The notes under the pieces: model-generated
The model's database searches: none
What the model was told of the DNA's origin: nothing
What the model saw: only the letters and a program-made list of their open reading frames with translations
Assembly (NCBI GenBank): GCA_045598285.1
Contig: JAZLLU010000003.1
Span: 1-44,715, forward strand
Direction: 5' to 3'
DNA length: 44,715 nucleotides
Source: RGIG5612 sp045598285
Lineage (GTDB): Bacteria; Bacillota; Clostridia; Lachnospirales; Lachnospiraceae
Shown here: one piece after another, positions 8,227-16,539 of the stretch
Position numbering within the stretch: the first letter of the stretch is position 1
Layout: every line of letters starts with the position of its first letter
Translations under genes and position numbers: made by a program

Positions 8227-9819
8227 ATGAAAGAATTAAAAGTTGAATTAAATGTTGAAAATTTTCGTAAAGCAAGAGACTTTATTGAAAAAGAGCTCAA
8301 AAGCAATGGCATAAGTAAGGAAATTATTCTTGAAAATATGCTTGTTTTTGAAGCGCTTTATAATAGAATTCTTGAGCAGGATTGTGCAAAATCAACTATT
8401 GAAATTTCTATTAAAAAACGAATAGGTGATTTAAGTATCAACATTGGATTTGAAGGAAAGATGTTTATTCCTTTGAAAAAATCTGATGAAGAAGTGTCGC
8501 CAGAAAATAAAATTATGAGAGCTTATGATGATAAACTCTCATATAAGTATCATTCGTCATACAACATAATTACACTCGTTGTAAAAAGAGGTCATCAAAA
8601 AGCATTATTATATTGCTTTATAGCACTTGCACTCGCAATTATTGTATACGCAATTATAAATCCGTTTTTAGATGAATCAGTTAAGAAAACACTTTTGCTA
8701 GATTATGTTTTTCCGACTGAAAAACTTTACACAAATGCGATGTTTATGGTCGGTGCACCAATGACGCTGTTTTCGTTGATGAAAAACATTATGGATACAT
8801 ATATCATATCCGAGAGAAGTTCAATTGCAAGAAGAGTTCAAACTAAAACAGTAATAACATCAATAATAGCAATAGCAATAGCAGCATTTGCGTTCTTCAT
8901 TTTTGCAGTTAACTTTGATGGATTTGAAACATTTACCAATTATACAGTATCAGTTGGTCGACAATCATATTCAGAAATTATGGAAACATTAGTTCCATCT
9001 AATATTTTTGAACCATTTTCATCAATTTCGCCATTCCCAATTATTGTTATTGCATTGCTTTCGTCTTATGCCTTTTGCTCAGTAGGAAAACATTTTGAGG
9101 GAATGAAAAAAGTTGTCGATGCATGTTACACATTCTTTTCTAAAATGCTTAACATCGTTATGTGTGCGCTTCCATTTTTCTGCTTTGTTTCGATTTTAGA
9201 TTTCCTTTTGGATGAAGGATATATAGCACTTTTAGAAATATGTTTATTCCTCGCAATTGTAGTAATAGGACTTGCAATGCTTTTGATTTTCTACTATTTA
9301 CGACTTAAAGTTGCAAGAGTTAATGTAAAACAATTTTTGAGCAAACTAGGACCATTCCTTAAAGAAAATTTAAGAATAAATTCTGCGATTGATGCAGCTG
9401 CATTTAATACAAGATACTGCATTAAGAATTACGGTTATGATAGAAAACGCCTGGAAGAATCACTTCCAACATTAGCACAAATTAACTTAGATGGAAATTG
9501 CCTTATACTTATGCTAGCAGGTTGCACGGTGATGTTCTTTGGAGGAACTGATGTTAATGTTGCTAAATGTGTTGGACTTGCTATTATCGTTTTCTTCTTG
9601 TCTCTTGGAGCGCCAAACCAACCAGGATCAATTTTTATCGGAATGCTTATTATTGTTTCATACTTAAACATTCCAGCGTTGATTTGTATAGCAATTTATT
9701 TTGAGGTAATTTTTGGAAGAATACAAAATCTTATTAACGTTCTTGGAGATATCGTTACGGTTGCCACGGAGGAAGCAAGTGCACGAAGGCAGTTAGGACT
9801 TAACAACAAAAATTCTTGA
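8227..9819 (+). CDS. SDF-type (dicarboxylate/amino acid:cation) symporter fused to N-terminal HATPase-like domain
   Basis: A 530-residue protein. Residues 1-120 are soluble and resemble the small GHKL/anti-sigma-factor ATPase fold at its start, with an N-box-like pattern E42-A-L-Y-N46. The later glycine-rich ATP-lid motifs are not evident. From about residue 130 there are many hydrophobic segments with sodium:dicarboxylate symporter features: a VGAPMTLFSLMKNI region, then TLAQINLDGNCL in place of the usual TxNMDG motif, and GAPNQPGS in place of the helical-hairpin-2 motif. Transport of an acidic substrate with a cation is the likely role. The N-terminal part may be a regulatory or nucleotide-sensing input. 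Confidence 0.65.
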   Translation: MKELKVELNVENFRKARDFIEKELKSNGISKEIILENMLVFEALYNRILEQDCAKSTIEISIKKRIGDLSINIGFEGKMFIPLKKSDEEVSPENKIMRAYDDKLSYKYHSSYNIITLVVKRGHQKALLYCFIALALAIIVYAIINPFLDESVKKTLLLDYVFPTEKLYTNAMFMVGAPMTLFSLMKNIMDTYIISERSSIARRVQTKTVITSIIAIAIAAFAFFIFAVNFDGFETFTNYTVSVGRQSYSEIMETLVPSNIFEPFSSISPFPIIVIALLSSYAFCSVGKHFEGMKKVVDACYTFFSKMLNIVMCALPFFCFVSILDFLLDEGYIALLEICLFLAIVVIGLAMLLIFYYLRLKVARVNVKQFLSKLGPFLKENLRINSAIDAAAFNTRYCIKNYGYDRKRLEESLPTLAQINLDGNCLILMLAGCTVMFFGGTDVNVAKCVGLAIIVFFLSLGAPNQPGSIFIGMLIIVSYLNIPALICIAIYFEVIFGRIQNLINVLGDIVTVATEEASARRQLGLNNKNS

Positions 9820-9929
9820 AAACTAATTAAAAATCGTGTAAAGTATTAAAGACTTAAGTTTTGGAAGATTTTATAGCTACAAGATTTAAGTTGAACAATT
9901 TTATAAACAGGTCGAAAGACTGTAAATTC

Positions 9930-10017
9930 GGAGAAATACTCAAGAGGCCGAAGAGGCGCCCCTGCTAAGGGTGTAGGTCGTTTACGCGGCGCGAGGGTTC
10001 AAATCCCTCTTTCTCCG
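9930..10017 (+). tRNA. tRNA-Ser(GCU)
   Basis: An 88-nt cloverleaf with acceptor stem GGAGAAA/TTTCTCC, anticodon stem CGCCC/GGGTG, loop CTGCTAA (anticodon GCT at 9964-9966), a long variable arm as in class II tRNAs, and the T arm GAGGGTTCAAATCCCTC. The discriminator is G10017. CCA is not fully encoded. Confidence 0.95.
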
Positions 10018-10022
10018 CACAG

Positions 10023-10051
10023 AAGAGGAAGGCAAAAGCCTTCCTCTTTTT
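10023..10051 (+). terminator. Terminator of tRNA-Ser(GCU)
   Basis: An 11-bp stem (AAGAGGAAGGC / GCCTTCCTCTT) with an AAAA loop, followed by T residues. Confidence 0.85.
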
Positions 10052-10055
10052 GTGC

Positions 10056-10283
10056 GGAGAAAGTAGTGATTTGCCTTGCGCCGGAGGCGCGGGCAAAAGC
10101 AACGAAGCGCCGCCAGTGGCGGAAGCAGCGAGTTGCTTTTGTGACATCGCCAGATAAGACGAGCGTTCAGCGAAGTCGAATCGTCGGCGATGGAAGGGCC
10201 TGTTCAAATCCCTCTTTCTACGTGGAAAAGGAAAACCACCAATAGGTGGTTTTTCTTTTCACCAGAGAAAGTCGGGATTTGCC
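10056..10283. repeat. tRNA-Ser(GCU)-derived structured repeat (att-like)
   Basis: A direct copy of the tRNA 3' end lies at 10202-10222 (one mismatch to 9997-10017). Degenerate inverted copies occur at 10056-10075 and 10264-10283 (GAGAAAG...GATTTGCC). Between them are two GC-rich hairpins: AAAGCAAC...GTTGCTTT enclosing CCGCC/GGCGG, and CATCGCC...GGCGATG. A further hairpin, AACCACC/GGTGGTT, follows the direct copy. The same architecture occurs behind tRNA-Ser(CGA). It may be a remnant of integration at the tRNA. The antisense frame at 9965-10207 crosses the tRNA and is spurious. Confidence 0.6.
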
Positions 10284-10292
10284 GTTTAAAAG

Positions 10293-10427
10293 CTAGTTTT
10301 GTACCCCTTAAAAAGAATTTTTGATTTTGGAATAAGAAAAAAGCTGTTTTATTCAACTTTCCGACAAGAATTGTTGCATAAAAAAGAAATAGAATATATC
10401 AGAAAAAAGGGAGGGGTACAAAACTAG
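10293..10427. repeat. 135-bp inverted-repeat element
   Basis: A perfect 16-bp terminal inverted repeat, CTAGTTTTGTACCCCT at 10293-10308 and its complement at 10412-10427, bounds AT-rich DNA without a gene. It resembles the element at 3-197 in size and layout, though not in sequence. It could be a MITE-like element or a folded intergenic sequence. Confidence 0.5.
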
Positions 10428-10480
10428 GAAAAAAACGGCTAATTTCGAAAAATGAAAATAATAATATGATTTTAATGGAT

Positions 10481-10600
10481 GCGATGCATGCGATTCATGC
10501 GACGCATGCGATTCATACGATGCACGCGATCCATACAATGCATGCGATCCATACAATCCATGCGATCCATGCGATGGATGCGATCCATGCGATGCATGCG
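10481..10600. repeat. 9-bp minisatellite, 13 units
   Basis: Thirteen consecutive 9-bp units of consensus GCGATCCAT (variants GCGATGCAT, GCGATTCAT, ACAATGCAT, ACGATGCAC and others) run from 10481 to 10597 with a trailing GCG. Most units keep the outer CAT and GCG. The array is rich in ATGCAT palindromes. It lies 70 bp upstream of the flavin-reductase gene. The antisense frame at 10353-10556 is produced by the repeat and is not called a gene. Confidence 0.9.
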
Positions 10601-10670
10601 CCCTTCTTTTTATTTCAATAACTTTCGTAATGTTATATAATTAATAAGATTATTAAAAAAGGAGAACAAG

Positions 10671-11234
10671 ATGGCGAGAGAATATTGGAAACCAGGAAAT
10701 ATGTTATACCCGTTGCCAGCAGTAATGGTAAGTTGTCAAAGGCCAGGCGAAAAACCAAACATAATCACAATAGGATGGACAGGCACAATATGCTCTGACC
10801 CAGCTATGCTTTATATTTCGGTTAGACCTGATAGATATTCGCACGACATAATAGAAGAAACAGGCGAATTCGTTGTTAATCTTGTTAACGAAGAACTTGC
10901 ATGGGCGACAGATTATTGCGGCGTTAAATCCGGCCGCGATGTAGATAAGTTCAAAGAAATGAATCTCACAGCAATCAAATCCAAAACCGTAGCAGCGCCA
11001 TCAATAAAAGAAAGTCCAGTTTGCATAGAATGCAAAGTTGTAGATGTAAAACGACTTGGCAGCCACGACATGTACATAGCAAACGTAACAGCCGTTTCGG
11101 TCGAAAACGAGTACATGAACAAAGATGGCAAATTTGAATTAAACGAATTAGGACTTATGGCGTATTCGCACGGCGAGTATTTTGAACTTGGAAAAAAGAT
11201 TGGAAAGTTCGGCTATAGTGTTAAGAAAAAATAG
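10671..11234 (+). CDS. Flavin reductase family protein (FMN-binding split barrel)
   Basis: A 187-residue protein. The N-terminal PLPAVMVSCQ strand, the NIITIGWTGTICSDPAMLYISV segment (broken across the FMN-binding site) and the SHDIIEETGEFVVNLV motif are characteristic of the DIM6/NTAB flavin reductase family. These enzymes bind FMN and reduce flavins or small molecules with NAD(P)H in the cytosol. AAGGAG precedes the ATG. It is followed closely by a GNAT gene and a cyclophilin gene in the same direction. Confidence 0.85.
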   Translation: MAREYWKPGNMLYPLPAVMVSCQRPGEKPNIITIGWTGTICSDPAMLYISVRPDRYSHDIIEETGEFVVNLVNEELAWATDYCGVKSGRDVDKFKEMNLTAIKSKTVAAPSIKESPVCIECKVVDVKRLGSHDMYIANVTAVSVENEYMNKDGKFELNELGLMAYSHGEYFELGKKIGKFGYSVKKK

Positions 11235-11266
11235 CGGGGCATGTTCCGGAAGAAATAAACACGAAG

Positions 11267-11752
11267 ATGATAGTTAGACCTGGAAACAAAAATGATATAG
11301 AAGAAATGGGCCGCATTTATGAAATTGCGAAAGACTTTATGGCGGAAAATAACAATCCAACGCAGTGGCGCCTTAACTATCCGCTTGCTGAGGATTTTGC
11401 AGAAGACATAGAAAATAAAGTAGGTTATGTTATTGAAGATGATGGAAAGGTTGTTGGAGGATTTGCGTTGATTATTGGCGAGGATCCGACATATCTAGAA
11501 ATTGAAGACGGCAAGTGGCTTGATGATTCTGAGTATGGAACAATCCATAGACTTGCATCTTTGCCAGAAGCAAAAGGTGTGTTCGATACATGTTTAGAAT
11601 TTTGTTTAGGGAAAATTAAACATCTAAGAATTGACACTCACAAAGACAACAAGATAATGCTCTACTTATTAAAAAGTCGCGGCTTTGAAAGGTGCGGAAT
11701 TATCACGGTAATAAATAATACAAAACGAGAAGCTTACGAGTTAGTAAAATAA
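11267..11752 (+). CDS. GNAT-family N-acetyltransferase
   Basis: A 161-residue single-domain protein of the GNAT superfamily. It starts with the MIVRPGNKNDIEEMGRIYE pattern common to these enzymes, followed by the beta4 strand region VGGFALII, the TIHRLASLPEAKG region near the acetyl-CoA site, and the LRIDTHKDNKIMLYLLKSRGF ending typical of this clostridial subgroup. The substrate is unknown. It lies 33 bp after the flavin reductase gene and 25 bp before the cyclophilin gene, so co-transcription is likely. Confidence 0.8.
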   Translation: MIVRPGNKNDIEEMGRIYEIAKDFMAENNNPTQWRLNYPLAEDFAEDIENKVGYVIEDDGKVVGGFALIIGEDPTYLEIEDGKWLDDSEYGTIHRLASLPEAKGVFDTCLEFCLGKIKHLRIDTHKDNKIMLYLLKSRGFERCGIITVINNTKREAYELVK

Positions 11753-11777
11753 CGAAAACGTTAAAAGGAGAATTAAA

Positions 11778-12305
11778 ATGGCACAAAACCCAATCGTAAC
11801 AATTGAAATGGAAAACGGCGATATGATGAAGGCAGAACTTTATCCAGAAATCGCACCAGAGACAGTAAACAATTTTGTAAGCCTAATAAACAAAGAATTT
11901 TATAATGGCCTTACATTCCATCGCATAATTAAAGGATTTATGATTCAAGGTGGAGACCCTGTTGGCACAGGTATCGGAGGACCGGGATATAGAATCAAAG
12001 GTGAATTTTCGGACAACGGAGTTGAAAATAATTTGAAACATGTTAAGGGCGTTCTTTCTATGGCAAGAGCAGCTCACCCAGATTCAGCTGGTTCGCAATT
12101 TTTTATCATGCATGATACGGCTTCATATCTTGATGGCCAGTATGCAGCTTTTGGAAAGTTGACAGAGGGCGAAGATGTGCTCGACAAAATTGCAACAACG
12201 CAAACTTTTATTGGCGATCGTCCATGCGAAAAGCAGGTAATGAAAAAAGTTACGGTTGAAACCTTTGGAGTAGATTACCCAGAACCAAATAAGATAGAAG
12301 AATAA
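11778..12305 (+). CDS. Cyclophilin-type peptidyl-prolyl cis-trans isomerase
   Basis: A 175-residue cytosolic protein with the full single-domain cyclophilin signature: TVNNFVSL, the catalytic FHRIIKGFMIQGGDP (containing the catalytic Arg), GSQFFIMH and the DGQYAAFGKL loop. It catalyses proline isomerisation during protein folding. AAAGGAG precedes the ATG. There is no signal peptide, which matches PpiB-like enzymes of Firmicutes. Confidence 0.92.
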   Translation: MAQNPIVTIEMENGDMMKAELYPEIAPETVNNFVSLINKEFYNGLTFHRIIKGFMIQGGDPVGTGIGGPGYRIKGEFSDNGVENNLKHVKGVLSMARAAHPDSAGSQFFIMHDTASYLDGQYAAFGKLTEGEDVLDKIATTQTFIGDRPCEKQVMKKVTVETFGVDYPEPNKIEE

Positions 12306-12306
12306 A

Positions 12307-13038
12307 TTGAAAAAGTGGCAAGCGTTTAAAATTGGATTACTAAACGGGGTGCCGATAGGCGTAGCTTATTTGGCAGTTTCGTTTTCGTTCGGAATTATGG
12401 CAATGCAGGCTGGACTAAGTGTAGGCCAGTCTGTTCTTATGTCACTTACAAATGTAACGAGTGCCGGACAAATCGCAGCAATAAATATTATCGCGACTGG
12501 CGGCGCATATATCGAGCTTGCCTTAAATCAACTTGTAATCAATATGCGATATGCTCTGATGGGATTTTCACTTTCACAAAAACTTGATGAAAAAAGTTCG
12601 CGTGTTCACAGATTTTTTATGGCGTTCGGGCTGACCGATGAAATCTTTGCGGTAAGTTCAACAAAATTTGGAAAGATAACGCCAGCGTATATCTATGGAG
12701 CAATGACGGTGGCAATTCCAGGTTGGATATTAGGAACGTTCCTAGGAGCAGTGGCTGGCCAAATTTTGCCAGACTTCATTATTTCAGCACTTGGAATTTC
12801 GATGTATGCAATGTTCGTTGCATTAATTGTACCGACAGGAAAACACAATCGCACAGTAGCGATAGTTATTGTTGTGGCTATGGCGCTTAGCGCTGTGTTC
12901 AAATATGTGCCAGGCCTCAACAAAGTTTCAACCGGGTTCGTCGTAATAATAGTCACAGTTGTGGCAGCGGCACTCGCAGCAATAATAAAACCAGTCCCAC
13001 TTACTGAGCCAGCAAAGGAGGGTCCTGATGCAAAATAA
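12307..13038 (+). CDS. azlC: AzlC-like branched-chain amino acid exporter subunit
   Basis: A 243-residue polytopic membrane protein. The opening GLLNGVPIGVAYLAVSFSFG matches the AzlC family (GxxxxxPxxxGxxxFGxxFG pattern) and the LTDEIFAV segment matches the conserved TDE motif. It is predicted to export branched-chain amino acids or analogues as a pair with AzlD. It starts with TTG one base after the cyclophilin stop codon, suggesting translational coupling. It overlaps azlD by 11 bp. Confidence 0.88.
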   Translation: MKKWQAFKIGLLNGVPIGVAYLAVSFSFGIMAMQAGLSVGQSVLMSLTNVTSAGQIAAINIIATGGAYIELALNQLVINMRYALMGFSLSQKLDEKSSRVHRFFMAFGLTDEIFAVSSTKFGKITPAYIYGAMTVAIPGWILGTFLGAVAGQILPDFIISALGISMYAMFVALIVPTGKHNRTVAIVIVVAMALSAVFKYVPGLNKVSTGFVVIIVTVVAAALAAIIKPVPLTEPAKEGPDAK

Positions 13039-13345
13039 CATTTGGATTTATATGCTGGTTATGGCAGTAATTACATATCTCATAAGAATGGTGCCATTCG
13101 CATTTTCTAAGAAGGAAATCAAAAATCAATTCGTAAGGTCGTTCTTATATTACGTCCCTTATGCATGTCTCGCCGCGATGGTATTTCCGGCAATCTTAAG
13201 TTCGACGGCATTTTTAGCATCAGCGATAGTTGGCTTTGTAGTAGCAATTGTACTTGCTTACTTTGAAAAGAGTATGATAGTTGTAGCTGGCTGTGCATGC
13301 CTCGCCGTCATGATATCGGAGATGATAATAAACTATTTGTTGTAG
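13028..13345 (+). CDS. azlD: AzlD-like branched-chain amino acid exporter small subunit
   Basis: A 105-residue protein with four hydrophobic segments and the AzlD features YLIRMVPFA near the N-terminus and FLYYVPYACLAAMVFPAI. A strong AAAGGAGGG ribosome site lies inside the end of azlC, which it overlaps by 11 bp. AzlC and AzlD act together in the membrane. A repeat and a shared terminator follow. Confidence 0.88.
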   Translation: MQNNIWIYMLVMAVITYLIRMVPFAFSKKEIKNQFVRSFLYYVPYACLAAMVFPAILSSTAFLASAIVGFVVAIVLAYFEKSMIVVAGCACLAVMISEMIINYLL

Positions 13346-13361
13346 AATTATGCGAGCTAAG

Positions 13362-13450
13362 CCGTATAACTTTTCGAAGAGCGTTTTTCGCGATTGAGAA
13401 AAGTTCATACGGGGCAAGAGCGTCTTTCGCGATTAAGAAAAGTTCATACG
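13362..13450. repeat. Dispersed hairpin repeat, double copy
   Basis: CGTATAACTTTTC (13362-13374) pairs with GAAAAGTTCATACG (13398-13411). The segment GAGCG-TTTCGCGATT-AGAAAAGTTCATACGG is then repeated directly to about 13451. A reverse-complement relative lies at 27427-27470. No gene is supported; the frame from 13297 is a shadow. Confidence 0.6.
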
Positions 13451-13474
13451 GAAAGAGAGCCTTTTCACAAAAAA

Positions 13475-13498
13475 AGCTCGGTTGTTATCAACCGAGCT
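13475..13498. terminator. Bidirectional terminator between azlD and the 3D-domain gene
   Basis: A 10-bp stem (AGCTCGGTTG / CAACCGAGCT) with a TTAT loop and A/T tracts on both sides lies between convergent genes. Confidence 0.85.
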
Positions 13499-13521
13499 AA
13501 AATTATTTTATAGAATAAATT

Positions 13522-14112
13522 TTACCAACTTACATATAAATCAACGGTGCCGTACGCGCAACCGCAATCATAAACCTTTGCAGGACCAAGTGTAGTAAGA
13601 ACAGTCGCACCATAAGGTAAGAACTCAGGATCAGCAGCAACGCAAATGTAACCGTTTTCATCACGGATAGTTCCGTCTTTCGCAACATGTCTACCAGGGA
13701 TATCAAGACCACCGCCAGGAAGAACATGCTCTGAGTAATAAGTTTCTTTGTGTCCGTTGAAGTAAAGTGCACCAAGATACGAACTTAAGCGACCTTCGCA
13801 AACATCATACTCATCTTCATACAAAAGGTCGATTCCAGAACCATCATCATAGTCAGGTTCTTCTTCAATTTCTTCGACAACTTCCTCTTCAACATCTTGC
13901 GTTTCTTCAGCAACTTCTTGCTTAGGAGCTTCAGGTCTTTTCTTAACCTCATATTTTTTTGCAGGAGCAGCAACATTAGAAGTGCCTGCTAATACGATAG
14001 TTGGCCTTCCAGCATTAACCAAAGCAACAATCATAACAGCAAGAGCCAAAACGCCAGCTGTTACCAAAAGAGCTTTTTTCAATATTGAGTTTGAACTAAA
14101 ATATTTTTTCAA
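13522..14112 (-). CDS. Membrane-anchored 3D-domain (MltA-like) cell-wall protein
   Basis: The protein has 196 residues from a TTG start at 14112, chosen because AAGGAGAG lies just upstream of it; a start at 14133 would place that site inside the gene. One transmembrane helix (about 14-36) is followed by an acidic Glu-rich linker (about 60-95) that should span the wall. The C-terminal domain carries the three aspartates of the 3D family (AADPEFLP, YDCGC, VDLY), a double-psi beta-barrel shared with MltA lytic transglycosylases, Rpf and YocH. Peptidoglycan binding or cleavage outside the cell is likely. The paired cysteines in DCGC are unusual. Confidence 0.78.
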   Translation of the reverse strand: MKKYFSSNSILKKALLVTAGVLALAVMIVALVNAGRPTIVLAGTSNVAAPAKKYEVKKRPEAPKQEVAEETQDVEEEVVEEIEEEPDYDDGSGIDLLYEDEYDVCEGRLSSYLGALYFNGHKETYYSEHVLPGGGLDIPGRHVAKDGTIRDENGYICVAADPEFLPYGATVLTTLGPAKVYDCGCAYGTVDLYVSW

Positions 14113-14321
14113 TTCACTCTCCTTAAACCACAATTGTTACGTGGTGTTAAGAATTATAACACATATTTTGACATTGTAAAGTAATATTTTTGTAATATTT
14201 CATTAATATTTTAAGAGACATTTTCAACAAAATTGTATATGGAAGGAAACAATTTATTTGATATAATGAAATAGAAGATTATTACTATAAGGTATTGAAA
14301 AATTTATGGAAGGGGAAAGTT

Positions 14322-15263
14322 ATGAAAATATTAGGTGTTTCATTTGGAACAAAAAACGGTAACAACGACACAATCTGTCGCATTGCTTTAGAGGAAGCAA
14401 AAAAGCAAGGTGCAGAAGTTGAATTCATCCATCTTTTAGATTGGAATATTGAACATTGTACTGGCTGCTGTGCATGTTCCGTAGGGCTTGTAACCGGCAA
14501 GGGAAATATTTGTACAAGAAAAGACGATTTTGCTGAGTTCTGGAACAATCACGTTTTGGCAGCAGACGGAATTCTTTTCGTTGACCCAATCTTCGAGTCA
14601 GGATGCTCAGGACTTTTTAAAACTGTTATGGACAGAGTTGGTCCGGGACATGACCTGGCTATGAATATCGTTGGCGACAAGATTAGCAAAGAAGCGGGTG
14701 GCCCAGGAATCGATCCAAGATTCTTGATGCCAAAAGTAACTTCTTACATTGCAATCGGCGGAAGCGATTGGGGTGAAAGAGCTGAAGCTGATCATGCTAT
14801 GGTATCAATGAGCCCAGCATGGAAAGTTATCGACAATGAAAGATTCCAGTGGTGCAAAGACATCCTTATGCAAGAAGACAAGAAGGAGCGCACACGTCAA
14901 ATCGCCCGCAATCTTGTTGAGGCTGCAAAAGATATTGAAAATGCTAAATGGGCTGGTAAGCCGGGAGTTTGTCCACATTGCCAAGGCAACGAATTTTATA
15001 TTTACCCTGGCACAAAGGATGTTGTTTGTGATCTTTGCGGACTTCACGGCACATTGGTTGAAGAAGATGGCGCTTTCAAATTCGTATTCAAACCTGAAGA
15101 CGAACACAAAGCACACGAGACTCTTTCAGGAAAATTCTTGCATGTTGACGACATCCAGGAAAATGAAGGTCGCTTAGCTGACCTTCGCACAAACGAAGAG
15201 TTTAAGGCACTTAAAGCAAAATACGCTGAGATGTTCCCACCTGTACCAGCACCAGGCAAATAA
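14322..15263 (+). CDS. NAD(P)H-dependent FMN reductase / iron-sulfur flavoprotein-like, with C-terminal zinc ribbon
   Basis: A 313-residue protein started at the ATG at 14322 (AAGGGG ribosome site). The N-terminal domain is flavodoxin-like (KILGVSFGT with an NGNND phosphate-binding loop). A compact cysteine cluster C46, C49, C50, C52 and C64 sits where iron-sulfur flavoproteins hold a [4Fe-4S] cluster. Residues about 215-250 contain a zinc ribbon (CPHC and CDLC pairs). A paralogue with the same architecture is at 31779-32723. Electron transfer with FMN is likely; the substrate is unknown. Confidence 0.75.
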   Translation: MKILGVSFGTKNGNNDTICRIALEEAKKQGAEVEFIHLLDWNIEHCTGCCACSVGLVTGKGNICTRKDDFAEFWNNHVLAADGILFVDPIFESGCSGLFKTVMDRVGPGHDLAMNIVGDKISKEAGGPGIDPRFLMPKVTSYIAIGGSDWGERAEADHAMVSMSPAWKVIDNERFQWCKDILMQEDKKERTRQIARNLVEAAKDIENAKWAGKPGVCPHCQGNEFYIYPGTKDVVCDLCGLHGTLVEEDGAFKFVFKPEDEHKAHETLSGKFLHVDDIQENEGRLADLRTNEEFKALKAKYAEMFPPVPAPGK

Positions 15264-15363
15264 AATTGTTAAGAAAAAATTATCGGGAGTGAAATTTAGT
15301 AGCTTCCATAATTTTTGGCATAATACGAAAATTTTTGACATGATACAAAACGGAGGAAGAAAA

Positions 15364-16053
15364 ATGCAAACATTTAAGAAGTACATTGCCGAATTTATCG
15401 GTACTGCAGTACTCGTGGTTTTTGGCTGCGGCACAGCTATGACAGTTGGTTGTGATTCTGCAAACGGCTGTGGCTATATCCTTACAGCATTGGCTTTCGG
15501 CCTTGTAATTGTTGGAATGGCTTATTCAATCGGAAATGTTTCTGGTTGCCATATCAACCCAGCAGTTTCAATCGGATGCCTCGTTGCTGGCAAAATCAGT
15601 GTTAAAGATTTCTTTGGCTATATCATTTCACAATTCGTTGGTGGAATCGTTGGCGCACTTATTCTTAAAGGAATCTTTGGTTGGGCAGGTCTCGAAGACC
15701 AAACGGGCGCGCTTGGCTCAAACGGCCTTGCAAACGGCAACATCGGCGCTAGCCTTGTAATCGAAATTATCCTTACATTTGTTTTCGTTCTTGTTATCCT
15801 TGGCGTTACAAGCAAAGACAATTTCGGTTCAGTTGCTGGTCTCGTAATCGGCTTTACATTAACACTTATCCATATTTTCGGCATCGGCCTTACAGGAACA
15901 TCTGTTAACCCAGCTCGTTCTTTAGGACCAGCTTTAATAGCAGGTGGCGACGCACTTAGTTGTGTATGGGTATTCATCGTTGCTCCACTCGTTGGTGGCG
16001 TTTTAGCAGCTATCGTTTACAGAGCAGTGCTTAAAGCTAAAGAAGAAAAATAA
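15364..16053 (+). CDS. Aquaporin-family channel (MIP)
   Basis: A 229-residue protein with six membrane segments and both pore signatures: GCHINPAVSIG and GTSVNPARSLGPAL. The arginine after the second NPA and the sequence around it are those of water-selective aquaporins (AqpZ-like) rather than glycerol facilitators. The ATG at 15364 follows ACGGAGGA; an upstream in-frame extension is not supported. It lies 100 bp after the FMN reductase gene. A strong terminator follows. Confidence 0.9.
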   Translation: MQTFKKYIAEFIGTAVLVVFGCGTAMTVGCDSANGCGYILTALAFGLVIVGMAYSIGNVSGCHINPAVSIGCLVAGKISVKDFFGYIISQFVGGIVGALILKGIFGWAGLEDQTGALGSNGLANGNIGASLVIEIILTFVFVLVILGVTSKDNFGSVAGLVIGFTLTLIHIFGIGLTGTSVNPARSLGPALIAGGDALSCVWVFIVAPLVGGVLAAIVYRAVLKAKEEK

Positions 16054-16095
16054 TTAGAGTGTAATTGAATACTAATTAAGAATCATTTATAATAT

Positions 16096-16130
16096 CGCGG
16101 TAGGCTTTTTTAGCCTACCGCGGTTTCTTT
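16096..16130 (+). terminator. Terminator of the aquaporin gene
   Basis: An 11-bp stem (CGCGGTAGGCT at 16096-16106, complement at 16112-16122) is followed by a T-rich tail. Confidence 0.85.
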
Positions 16131-16157
16131 TGGTCATGTACCGGCCGCAATATATTT

Positions 16158-16245
16158 GGAGACGTATCGAAGTGGTCATAACGAGCCGCACTCGAAATGC
16201 GGTTGTCGGACACCCGGCACGTGGGTTCGAATCCCACCGTCTCCG
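16158..16245 (+). tRNA. tRNA-Ser(CGA)
   Basis: An 88-nt class II cloverleaf: acceptor GGAGACG/CGTCTCC, anticodon stem CCGCA/TGCGG, loop CTCGAAA with anticodon CGA at 16193-16195, a long variable arm and T arm GTGGGTTCGAATCCCAC. The discriminator is G16245. Its 3' end is copied four more times downstream. Confidence 0.95.
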
Positions 16246-16246
16246 T

Positions 16247-16489
16247 CACGAAGGAAGAACGACCCGGTGGGTCGTTCTTCTTTCGTGCTAGATTCAAAGG
16301 TGGGATTCGAACAAGGAGTTTACAAGCTTGAAAGAGCGAAGTAAACGACGCGGCCAGAAAGGCACGAAGTGCCGGCGGGAATCCCACCGTCTCCGTCATA
16401 AAAACTATTGGATTCTGATAGAAAATCTGCTGTCTTTTTTCTATACAAATCCTGCGGCTTCTTGCTATGTGTGGACTTGCATCCCTGTG
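16247..16489 (+). repeat. 243-bp tRNA-Ser(CGA)-linked cassette repeat, copy 1
   Basis: Contents in order: a long hairpin (16247-16265 / 16269-16287) that can act as terminator; an inverted copy of the tRNA T arm (GGTGGGATTCGA at 16299); a GC-rich multi-hairpin core (GTTTAC...GTAAAC, GGCAC/GTGCC); a direct copy of the tRNA 3' end (16379-16395); an ATAGAAA/TTTCTAT hairpin; and CTTGCATCCCTGTG. An extended -10 box (TGG-TACAAT) straddles its right edge and can drive the next gene. It is nearly identical to 17193-17435, with the same length. Confidence 0.75.
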
Positions 16490-16539
16490 GTACAATGGGA
16501 ATAGAGAGATAATTTTTAATTTCTATAATAAATGGAGAT

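Noticed and set aside
9965..10207. Antisense reading frame containing a KEGFEPSRR-like stretch
   Set aside because: It crosses the tRNA-Ser gene; such frames are well-known artefacts of tRNA complements.
10353..10556. Antisense frame with repeated SHASHESHASH residues
   Set aside because: It is generated by the 9-bp minisatellite and has no ribosome site or conserved domain.
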